64,000 bases of DNA from CAIWHR01 sp963741355 (lineage in GTDB: Bacteria > Pseudomonadota > Gammaproteobacteria > Burkholderiales > Casimicrobiaceae): contig CAVUIG010000010.1 of NCBI GenBank assembly GCA_963741355.1, positions 1 to 64,000 on the forward strand. Reading direction: 5' to 3'. Below the pieces are notes generated by a model that saw only the letters and a program-made list of their open reading frames with translations, ran no database searches and was not told the origin of the DNA. This document shows positions 18,941-25,795 of this stretch, one piece after another (the stretch's first letter is position 1; each line of letters opens with the position of its first letter). Both the position numbers and the translations under genes were made by a program.

Positions 18941-20215
18941 TCAGCCCTCGTGCACCACCTGACCTGAGACCAGCGTGCAGCGAACGCGCCCGACGAGCTC
19001 CAGGCCGAGGAACGGCGTGTTCTTGCCCTGGCTCGCGAGCGCGGACGGCACGACGGTCCAGCTCTCGTGCGGATCGAAGATGCAGACATCGGCCGCCTGC
19101 CCCGGGGCGAGATGCCCGGCGTCGATGCCGAGAATCGCCGCCGGCCGGGTGGTGATCCGGGCCAGCGCATCCGACAGCGTCACCTTGCTCTCCGCAGCCC
19201 ATTTGAGCGTGAGCGGCAGCAGAAGTTCGAGCCCGGTCGCGCCCGGCTCCGCCTCGGCGAACGGCACCTGCTTCGCGTCATCATCGACCGGCGCGTGATC
19301 CGAGCACACGGCGTCGATGGTGCCGTCCGCGAGCCCGGCGCGGAGCGCGGCACGGTCGCGCGTGCCGCGCAACGGCGGCACGAGGCGGCACAGCGCGTCG
19401 AACCAGCCGACGTCGTTGTCGCACAGGTGCAGGTGATGCACGGCGACATCGCAGGTGACCGCGAGTCCGCTCTTCTTCGCCGCGGCGACCATGGCGACGC
19501 CGTCGGCGGTCGACAGCCGGCATACGTGCACGCTCGCCCCGGTTTCGCGGACCAGCGCGAAGATCGCGGCGAGCGCGATCGTCTCGGCGGAGGCCGGAAT
19601 CGCGGCCAGCCCCAGCCGCGTCGCGACTTCGCCGTCGTGCGCGACGCCGCCCTTGCCCAGATGCGGGTCCTGCGGGCGCAGCCACACCCGATAGCCGAAC
19701 GTCGACGCGTATTGCATCGCGCGAAGCAGCACCTGCGTGTCGGCCAGCGCCGCCTCCGACTGCGAGAATGCGACGCAGCCCGCCTCGGCGAGCTCGCCCA
19801 TCTCGGTCAGCTCCGTGCCCCGCAAACCGACCGTGAGCGCGCCGACCGGATGCACGTGCGCCAGATTGAGCGAGCGAGCGCGATGCTTCAGCATTTCCAC
19901 GAGGCCCGGCTCGTCGAGCGGCGGATCGGTGTCCGGCGGGCAGGCGAGGCTCGTGACGCCGCCGGCCACCGCGGCCCGCATTTCCGACTCGAGCGTGGCC
20001 TTGTACTCGAAGCCCGGCTCGCGCAATCGCGCGGCGAGATCGACTAAGCCCGGCGCGACGATCTGCCCCTTCGCGTCGATGGTGCGGGTCGCGCTCCAGC
20101 CGGACGGCGCCGCGCCGACGGCCGCGACCTTGCCCGCCGAAATGTAGAGCGTCGCGACCTTGTCGACGCCGTTCTTCGGATCGACGATGCGGCCGTTCCT
20201 GATCTCGATCTTCAC
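18941..20215 (-). CDS. pyrC': Dihydroorotase-like protein PyrC' (catalytically inactive; aspartate transcarbamoylase partner)
   Basis: 424 residues, amidohydrolase fold, with a GTG start 1 base after the pyrB stop. The metal-binding H-x-H of active dihydroorotases is replaced: the strand reads VDLAARLREPG instead of VDxHxHLREPG. TDHAPH is changed to SDHAPV. Other parts of the fold remain (ACPPDTDPP, VAVHHLHL, LVPPLRG, DGTIDAV). In Pseudomonas the equivalent pyrC' product has lost activity but is needed to assemble the PyrB dodecamer; operon position and the same lost residues make that role likely here. An active dihydroorotase should be encoded elsewhere. Confidence 0.93.
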   Translation of the reverse strand: MKIEIRNGRIVDPKNGVDKVATLYISAGKVAAVGAAPSGWSATRTIDAKGQIVAPGLVDLAARLREPGFEYKATLESEMRAAVAGGVTSLACPPDTDPPLDEPGLVEMLKHRARSLNLAHVHPVGALTVGLRGTELTEMGELAEAGCVAFSQSEAALADTQVLLRAMQYASTFGYRVWLRPQDPHLGKGGVAHDGEVATRLGLAAIPASAETIALAAIFALVRETGASVHVCRLSTADGVAMVAAAKKSGLAVTCDVAVHHLHLCDNDVGWFDALCRLVPPLRGTRDRAALRAGLADGTIDAVCSDHAPVDDDAKQVPFAEAEPGATGLELLLPLTLKWAAESKVTLSDALARITTRPAAILGIDAGHLAPGQAADVCIFDPHESWTVVPSALASQGKNTPFLGLELVGRVRCTLVSGQVVHEG

Positions 20216-20216
20216 G

Positions 20217-21176
20217 TCAGCCGCCCGCGAGCATGCTCATGACGGCCATCCGCACCGCGATGCCGAACGTGACCTGCGGCAGGATCACCGACCGGGCGCC
20301 GTCGGCGACCGCCGAATCGATCTCGACGCCGCGGTTCATCGGACCCGGGTGCATCACGATCGCATCGGGCTTCGCGAGCGCCAGCTTCTCCTGCGTGAGC
20401 CCGTAGTGCTTGAAGTATTCGCCCGCCGAGGGCAAGAGCGCGCCCGTCATCCGCTCGTTCTGCAGCCGCAGCATCACGATGACGTCGCAGCCGGCGAGAC
20501 CCGCGCGCATGTCGTGATGCACGCGCACGCCCATCGCGGCCACCGCGGTCGGCAGCAGCGTCTTCGGGCCGATGACCCGCACTTCCGGCGTGCCGAGCGT
20601 CGTGAGGCCGTGGATCAGCGAGCGCGCGACGCGCGAATGGAGAACGTCGCCGACGATCGCCACCGTGAGCCGGCGGAAGTCGTGCTTGTAGTGGCGGATC
20701 GTGAAAAGGTCGAGCAGCCCCTGCGTCGGGTGGGCGTGGCGGCCGTCGCCGGCGTTGATGACGTGGACGTGGCTGCGGCCGGTGCGGTTGAGATGCGCGG
20801 CGATGAGGTGCGGCGCGCCGGACTCGGCGTGGCGCACGACGAACATGTCGGCGTTCATCGCCGTCAGGTTGTCGACGGTGTCGAGCAGCGTCTCGCCCTT
20901 GCTCGTCGACGACGCCCCGATGTTGAGGTTGATCACGTCGGCGGACAGCCGCTTCGCGGCAATCTCGAACGTCGTGCGCGTGCGCGTCGAATTCTCGAAG
21001 AAGAGGTTGAACACCGAGCGCCCGCGCAGGAGCGGCACTTTCTTCACCTCGCGCTCGGAGATCGACGCGAAGGGGACGGCGGCGTCGAGGATGCGGACGA
21101 TCACCTCCGCCGGCAGGCCTTCCAGCGTGAGCAGGTGGACGAGGCGCCCGTCGGCGTCGAGCTGGGGATTACGCAT
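20217..21176 (-). CDS. pyrB: Aspartate carbamoyltransferase catalytic chain
   Basis: 319 residues, normal for the class A type that works with PyrC'. Carbamoyl-phosphate-binding motif FFENSTRTRTTFE, the 80s-loop STSKGETLLDTV, RHAESGAPH, HAHPTQGLLDLFTI and a C-terminal VMHPGPMNRGVEI are all present. It makes carbamoyl aspartate in pyrimidine synthesis. The start ATG at 21176 overlaps the pyrR stop by 8 bases, and a longer open frame upstream is shadow coding within pyrR. No pyrI regulatory gene is present, as expected for this class. Confidence 0.96.
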   Translation of the reverse strand: MRNPQLDADGRLVHLLTLEGLPAEVIVRILDAAVPFASISEREVKKVPLLRGRSVFNLFFENSTRTRTTFEIAAKRLSADVINLNIGASSTSKGETLLDTVDNLTAMNADMFVVRHAESGAPHLIAAHLNRTGRSHVHVINAGDGRHAHPTQGLLDLFTIRHYKHDFRRLTVAIVGDVLHSRVARSLIHGLTTLGTPEVRVIGPKTLLPTAVAAMGVRVHHDMRAGLAGCDVIVMLRLQNERMTGALLPSAGEYFKHYGLTQEKLALAKPDAIVMHPGPMNRGVEIDSAVADGARSVILPQVTFGIAVRMAVMSMLAGG

Positions 21177-21693
21177 CGGCCGCTCCGCTCGCGCTCGCTT
21201 CGGTGCCGAACGACAGCGTGCCGTCGTCCGCCCTCGCGAGCACCAGCGAAAGGCGTTCCGCCACCGCGAGCCGCGCCCCGGCATAGGTGGGCTCGATCGG
21301 GAGCTCGCGGCCGCCGCGGTCGACCAGTACGGCGAGCTCGATGCGCGCGGGCCGGCCGTAGTCGAACAGCTCGTTGATCGCGGCGCGCACGCTGCGTCCC
21401 GTGTAGAGCACGTCGTCGACCAGCACGATCGTCGCGCCGTCCACGGTGAACGGGATCTCGGTGCGCTTCAGCGCGGGCTTCAAGCCGGTGCGGTTGAAAT
21501 CGTCGCGGTAGAACGACACGTCGATGTACCCGAGGTCGTGCTCGCCGGGAAGAATCTGTGCGAGGCGCTGCGCGATCCACGCGCCGCCGGAATAGATGCC
21601 GACGAACTTCGCGTCGAACGCGACGGCGCCGCGCATCCGCTCGGCGAGCTCGGTGAGCGTCGATTCGGCGTCAGGGAGCTGCATTCGCGTCAT
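21169..21693 (-). CDS. pyrR: PyrR: uracil phosphoribosyltransferase / pyrimidine operon regulator
   Basis: About 174 residues with the type I phosphoribosyltransferase fold. The PRPP-binding motif is TIVLVDDVLYTGRSVRAA, and DVSFYRDDF and YSGGAWIAQRLA match PyrR proteins. The start is placed at the ATG at 21693 (MTRMQLPD), inside the 3' end of ruvX; the ATG three codons on is also possible. In Gram-positives PyrR binds pyr mRNA. In Proteobacteria with this operon its regulatory action is less certain, and I see no clear attenuator between pyrR and pyrB because they overlap. Confidence 0.92.
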   Translation of the reverse strand: MTRMQLPDAESTLTELAERMRGAVAFDAKFVGIYSGGAWIAQRLAQILPGEHDLGYIDVSFYRDDFNRTGLKPALKRTEIPFTVDGATIVLVDDVLYTGRSVRAAINELFDYGRPARIELAVLVDRGGRELPIEPTYAGARLAVAERLSLVLARADDGTLSFGTEASASGAADA

Positions 21694-22138
21694 CGCCCTG
21701 GCGCTCGCGGTCGAACCACGCCTGAAGAATCTGCTGCGCGGCAACGGCGTCGCGCGCCGCCTTGCGCGCTTCGGGCCGCGTGCCCGCGATTGCCGCGAGC
21801 GCCGCCGTCGCGGCGCGCGTCGAGTAGCGCTCGTCCGCGCGCGCCACGGGAATTGCGAACCGGCCTTCGAGTTGCCGCGCGAATTTCTCGGCGGACGCCG
21901 TCATCGCATGCGTCGTGCCATCGGCATGGACCGGCCGGCCGACGACGAGCGTCCCGGGCTGCCATTGCGCAATCAGCTCGGCGATCGCCGCGAAGCGCGC
22001 CGCGGCGGTCGCGCCGTCGATGGTCTCCAGCGGATGCGCGATCCTGATGAGCGTGTTGCCCACGGCCACGCCGATCCTGCGCGTGCCGAAATCGAAGGCG
22101 AGGATCGTGCTCTCCCTCGCCATCGGCTCGGCAGCCAA
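21671..22138 (-). CDS. ruvX: YqgF/RuvX family Holliday-junction resolvase-like / pre-16S rRNA nuclease
   Basis: 155 residues with the RNase H-like start TILAFDFGTRRIGVAVGN (first catalytic Asp), the second acidic block PGTLVVGRPVHADG, and the C-terminal RADERYSTRAATAAL. The family processes the 5' end of 16S rRNA precursors and was first predicted as a resolvase. It begins 3 bases after the yqgE stop and overlaps the pyrR start, so it is part of the yqgE-ruvX-pyrR-pyrB-pyrC' operon. Confidence 0.93.
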   Translation of the reverse strand: MAAEPMARESTILAFDFGTRRIGVAVGNTLIRIAHPLETIDGATAAARFAAIAELIAQWQPGTLVVGRPVHADGTTHAMTASAEKFARQLEGRFAIPVARADERYSTRAATAALAAIAGTRPEARKAARDAVAAQQILQAWFDRERQGDDANAAP

Positions 22139-22141
22139 GCG

Positions 22142-22708
22142 TCACGCGTGCCCGACGGCGTCGGACAGCCGTGAGAAGTCGATGCCGAGGAGGCGCATTG
22201 CCGCGGGAAGGCGCGCGTCGGCCGGCGTCTCGAACAGGACGTCCGGGTCGGCGGCGACGGTGAGCCAGGCGTTCTGCGCGATCTCGTGCTCGAGCTGCCC
22301 CGCCGACCACCCCGCGTAGCCCAGCGATACCAGCACGTCCTTGGGGCCCTGGCCCCGGCCCACGGCCTCGAGGACGTCCTTCGACGTCGTGAGCCCGAGG
22401 TCGTCCTTGACGGCCAGCGTCGACTGCCAGTTGCCGAGCGGCCGGTGCAGCACGAAGCCGCGGTCGACCTGGACCGGACCGCCGAAATGCACGGGCGTGC
22501 CGCGCAGCCGCGCCGCCGTCAGCGGGACCTCGATCTGCTCCAGCAGCGAGGCCAGCATCATGTCGGTCGGCTTGTTGACGACGATGCCGAGCGCGCCGTC
22601 CTTGTTGTGCTCGCACACGTAGGTGAGGGTGTGAGCGAAATTCGGATCGGCCATCGCGGGCATCGCGATGAGGAAGTGATCCGTGAAGTTGGCGGTGGCA
22701 CCGGCCAT
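22142..22708 (-). CDS. YqgE/AlgH family protein
   Basis: 188 residues, the standard length, starting MAGATANFTDHFLIAMPAM. Family blocks: RTLTYVCEHN-like FAHTLTYVCEHNKDGALGI, VVNKPTDMMLASLLEQ, HFGGPVQVDRGFVLH and LVSLGYAGWSAGQLEHEI. The ATG at 22708 is the family start; the open frame upstream is not coding. Its role is unclear (in Pseudomonas AlgH was linked to alginate regulation). It is the first gene of the pyrimidine operon, the same arrangement as in Pseudomonas. Confidence 0.93.
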   Translation of the reverse strand: MAGATANFTDHFLIAMPAMADPNFAHTLTYVCEHNKDGALGIVVNKPTDMMLASLLEQIEVPLTAARLRGTPVHFGGPVQVDRGFVLHRPLGNWQSTLAVKDDLGLTTSKDVLEAVGRGQGPKDVLVSLGYAGWSAGQLEHEIAQNAWLTVAADPDVLFETPADARLPAAMRLLGIDFSRLSDAVGHA

Positions 22709-22860
22709 GGACCGAATTGTAAACGCCGCGCCCTCCCGGCACAATTCGCCTCCCAGCGGGCGTGCGTCCGCCCCGGACGGACGGCGGCGGCGCGGGGGTC
22801 GGCGCGGGCAATCCGCCCGATCCCGCGCGCGGTGCGCCCGCGACCGGCACGGAGCGAAGG

Positions 22861-23400
22861 ATGACCGAAGCATGGGCTTGCCGCCGGCCCGGCCCGCGGG
22901 CCGCGCGCAAGGTTGTTCAAATGGCCGTGGCGATCCTCGCTGCATGGGCGTGCCCGGTCACGGCGCAGCGCGCGCCGGCCGGCGAGATGATCCAGCTCGA
23001 TCCGTTCGCGCAGGCGTCGAGCGGATTTCCGGGCTGTGCGGCCACGCCGCCGCCGCTCCTCACGCTCGAGCAGTCGCGCATCGTCGCACACGAGCGCGCC
23101 GAACGCGGCACGCGCTGCGCGATGGAGGGGACGTGCGAGCCCGGCGGCGCCTACCGCCGCGACGGCGAAGTCAACGAGAGAGTGCGCGCGGCCATCGCGG
23201 CCGCGCCGAAATTCGCGAACACGTCGCTTTGGCTGACCACGACACGCAAGTGGGTCACCGTGTCGGGCTGCGTGCGCACGGCCGCGCAGCGGCGGGCACT
23301 CGTCGAATTCGTGAAAGCGCAGCCCGGCGTCGAGCGGGTGTTCGACGAGATGCGCGTCGGCACCAAGGCGACCAATTGCGATAGGTGTTGTGCCTATTGA
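22861..23400 (+). CDS. Exported BON-domain protein
   Basis: 179 residues. A start at ATG 22861 (GGAG about 6 bases upstream) gives a signal peptide: basic RRPGPRAARK, a hydrophobic stretch MAVAILAAWACP, and cleavage after VTAQ. The C-terminal half is a BON domain: NERVRAAIAAAPKFANTSL, VTVSGCVRTAAQRRAL, VEFVKAQPGVERVFDEMRV. BON domains bind phospholipid or envelope structures and are found in OsmY-like periplasmic proteins. Seven cysteines in the mature part, including CDRCC at the very end, are unusual for this family. It is divergent from yqgE and its partner is unknown. Confidence 0.65.
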   Translation: MTEAWACRRPGPRAARKVVQMAVAILAAWACPVTAQRAPAGEMIQLDPFAQASSGFPGCAATPPPLLTLEQSRIVAHERAERGTRCAMEGTCEPGGAYRRDGEVNERVRAAIAAAPKFANTSLWLTTTRKWVTVSGCVRTAAQRRALVEFVKAQPGVERVFDEMRVGTKATNCDRCCAY

Positions 23401-23418
23401 GGCCGATAAGCGCGGCAG

Positions 23419-23570
23419 GAAGCCATCTCAAAAACGTCGCGAGCAGCCCCGAGCGCTCTGCGAAGGCCCGCAGCGAGCCCCGAGATAGTATTCAGGCGTA
23501 CAGCGAGGGGCGAGCGAGGACACGAAAAAACAAAGCGATCGGGGCGCGCAGTAGTTTTGGAGATGGCTTC
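23419..23570. repeat. Palindromic intergenic element with 17-bp terminal inverted repeats
   Basis: GAAGCCATCTCAAAAAC (23419-23435) and GTTTTGGAGATGGCTTC (23554-23570) are inverted repeats matching at 16 of 17 positions. Between them is structured GC-rich sequence with repeats such as GAGCAGCCCCGAG and GCGAGCCCCGAG. The middle (GCGAGCCCCGAGATAGTAT... GCGAGGGGCGAGC) resembles the element at 37296-37585. The right arm ends exactly at the stop codon of the EF-G-like gene, leaving the interior as its 3' spacer. Confidence 0.55.
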
Positions 23571-25621
23571 TATTCTTCTTCGACGCGGCGCGACTTCTTG
23601 TACTCTTCCTTCAGCTGCTGCTGCAGGTTCGGCGGCGCCTGCTCGTAGCGCGCGAGCTCCATCGACCACGAGCCATGGCCGCCGGTCACGGACTTCAGCC
23701 GCGCCGAATAGCCCTCGAGCTCCACGAGCGGCGCGAGGCCGTTGATCACGATGATCCCGGGCTGCAGGCCCGTCGTCCCGGTGACCTGGCCGCGCCGCGA
23801 CGAGAGATCGCCGGCGATATCGCCGGTGTTGGATTCGGGGCAGATCACTTCGACGTTGACAATCGGCTCCAGCACGATCGGGCGCGCCTTCTCCACCGCA
23901 TCGAGGAACGCCTTGCGCCCCGCCGAGACAAACGCGACTTCCTTCGAGTCGACCGGATGGTGCTTGCCGTCGTACACGACGACGCGCACGTCCTGCATCG
24001 GGAATCCGGCGATCGCGCCCGTCGCGAGCACCTGCTCGACACCCTTCTGCACCGCCGGCATGAATTGGTGCGGGATCACGCCGCCCTTGGTGCTGTCGAC
24101 GAACTCGAAGCCCGCGCCGCGCCCGAGCGGCTCGACGCGCAGCGAAACCTCGCCGAACTGGCCCGCGCCGCCGGTCTGCTTCTTGTGCCGGTGAAAGCCC
24201 TCGGCCTGCGCGGTGATCGTCTCGCGGTACGGAATGCGCGGCGGGCGCGTCTCGATCTCGAGCTTGAACTGCGCCGCCATCCGCTCGAGGATCGAGCGCA
24301 GGTGCAGCTCACCCAGCGCGCGCAGGACCGTCTCGTTGGTCGAGGCGTCGTGCTCGATCACGAGCGTCGGATCCTCGGCGAGCATGCGGTGCAGCACGTC
24401 GGAAATCCGCTGCTCGTCGCCCCGCTTCTTCGGCGTGATCGCGACGCCGTGCATCGGCACTGGGAATTCGAGCGGCCGCATCCGGATCTCGTCCTCATCG
24501 TGTGAGTCGTGCAGCACGGCGTCGAAGACGATCTCATCGACCTTGGCGACGGCGACGATGTCGCCCGGCACGGCACGGTCGATCTCGACGTTCTTGGCGC
24601 CCTGCAGCAGGAAGAGATGCCCGACCTTGAACGGCTTCCTGCTCTCGCCGATGAAGAGCTGTGTGTCCTTGGTCACCGTGCCCTGATGGACGCGGAACAC
24701 GCCGAGCTTGCCGACGAACGGGTCGACGACGACCTTGAAAACGTGCGCCAGCACGTGCTTCTTCGGATCGGGCTCGGAGTGGAATTCGCTTGCCCCGTCA
24801 CCCGCTCCCTTGTAGAAGAGCGGCGGGTTGCCTTCGGCCGGGTTGGGTGCGAGCTTCACCAGCACGTCCATCAGCTCGGCGACGCCGGCGCCGGTCTTCG
24901 CCGACACGAAGCACACCGGGACGAGGTGGCCCTCGCGCAGCGCCTTCTCGAACGGCGCGTGCAGCTGGTCCGGCGCGATCTCGCCCTGCTCGAGGTAGAG
25001 CGACATCAGCTCCTCGTCGACCTCGACGACCTGGTCGACCAGCGCGCGATGCGCCTCCGCGACCGACGAGAAATCGGATTCGCCGTCGGGATTGAAGAAA
25101 CAGTCGACGACGCGCTTGCCGCCGCCGGCGGGCAGGTTGATCGGCAGGCATTCGCGGCCGAACGCGGACTGGATCGAGGCGAGGACCTTCGGCAGGTCGA
25201 TGTTCTCGGCGTCGATCTTGTTGACGATCACGATCCGGCACAGGCGCCGCTTCGCCGCCCAGTCCATCATCCGGGACGCGATCATCTCGACGCCCGTCTG
25301 CGCGCTGACGACGACGGCCGCCGTCTCCACGGCATCCAGCGCGCCGATCGACTGCCCGAGAAAATCCGCGAATCCCGGCGTGTCGATGAGGTGGATGCGC
25401 GTGTCCGGCGTGTCGATGTGGACGATGGACGCCCGCAGCGAGTGCTGCCAGGTCTTCTCCATCGGGTCGAAGTCGGTGACCGTCGTGCCGCGCTCGACGA
25501 CGCCGGCCTCCTTGATCGCGCCGGATTTGAGCAGCAGCGACTCGGTCAGCGTCGTCTTGCCGGAGCCGCCCTGCCCCACGAGTGCGACGGTACGAAGGTT
25601 CTGCGTGGCATAGCTCGGCAT
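23570..25621 (-). CDS. Elongation factor G-like GTPase
   Basis: 683 residues with the five-domain EF-G layout. The G1 loop is VGQGGSGKTTL rather than the AHVDAGKTT of canonical EF-G, G3 is LIDTPGFADF, G4 VNKID and G5 VSAKTG. Domains II-V follow (VFRVHQGTVTKD; RALGELHLRSILERM; KQTGGAGQFGEVSLRVEP; GGHGSWSMELARY). Such paralogues lack a demonstrated essential role in elongation and may act in ribosome recycling or stress. I chose ATG 25621; GTG at 25630 is in frame. It is not next to str-operon genes, which supports a paralogue. Confidence 0.9.
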   Translation of the reverse strand: MPSYATQNLRTVALVGQGGSGKTTLTESLLLKSGAIKEAGVVERGTTVTDFDPMEKTWQHSLRASIVHIDTPDTRIHLIDTPGFADFLGQSIGALDAVETAAVVVSAQTGVEMIASRMMDWAAKRRLCRIVIVNKIDAENIDLPKVLASIQSAFGRECLPINLPAGGGKRVVDCFFNPDGESDFSSVAEAHRALVDQVVEVDEELMSLYLEQGEIAPDQLHAPFEKALREGHLVPVCFVSAKTGAGVAELMDVLVKLAPNPAEGNPPLFYKGAGDGASEFHSEPDPKKHVLAHVFKVVVDPFVGKLGVFRVHQGTVTKDTQLFIGESRKPFKVGHLFLLQGAKNVEIDRAVPGDIVAVAKVDEIVFDAVLHDSHDEDEIRMRPLEFPVPMHGVAITPKKRGDEQRISDVLHRMLAEDPTLVIEHDASTNETVLRALGELHLRSILERMAAQFKLEIETRPPRIPYRETITAQAEGFHRHKKQTGGAGQFGEVSLRVEPLGRGAGFEFVDSTKGGVIPHQFMPAVQKGVEQVLATGAIAGFPMQDVRVVVYDGKHHPVDSKEVAFVSAGRKAFLDAVEKARPIVLEPIVNVEVICPESNTGDIAGDLSSRRGQVTGTTGLQPGIIVINGLAPLVELEGYSARLKSVTGGHGSWSMELARYEQAPPNLQQQLKEEYKKSRRVEEE

Positions 25622-25740
25622 GCGACCCACCTCTCGATTTCGCGACAGGGAGATTATACCGCCGCCGCTGCGAGGGCTCGCTTGCCGAAGATCGTCGGGA
25701 CGTCGCGGAGGACAGCACGGGCGCGCCGCGGCAAAGAGAT

Positions 25741-25761
25741 GCGGCCGGGGTGACCGGCCGC
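25741..25761 (-). terminator. Hairpin terminator after the pil chemosensory operon
   Basis: On the minus strand GCGGCCGG and CCGGCCGC form an 8-base stem around TCACC, followed by ATCTCTTTG. It lies 35 bases after the pilL stop and about 120 bases before the EF-G-like start. The T-tract is short, so strength is uncertain. Confidence 0.55.
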
Positions 25762-25795
25762 GCAGACTCGAAGGGGACCGCGCGTGCGGTCTGGT

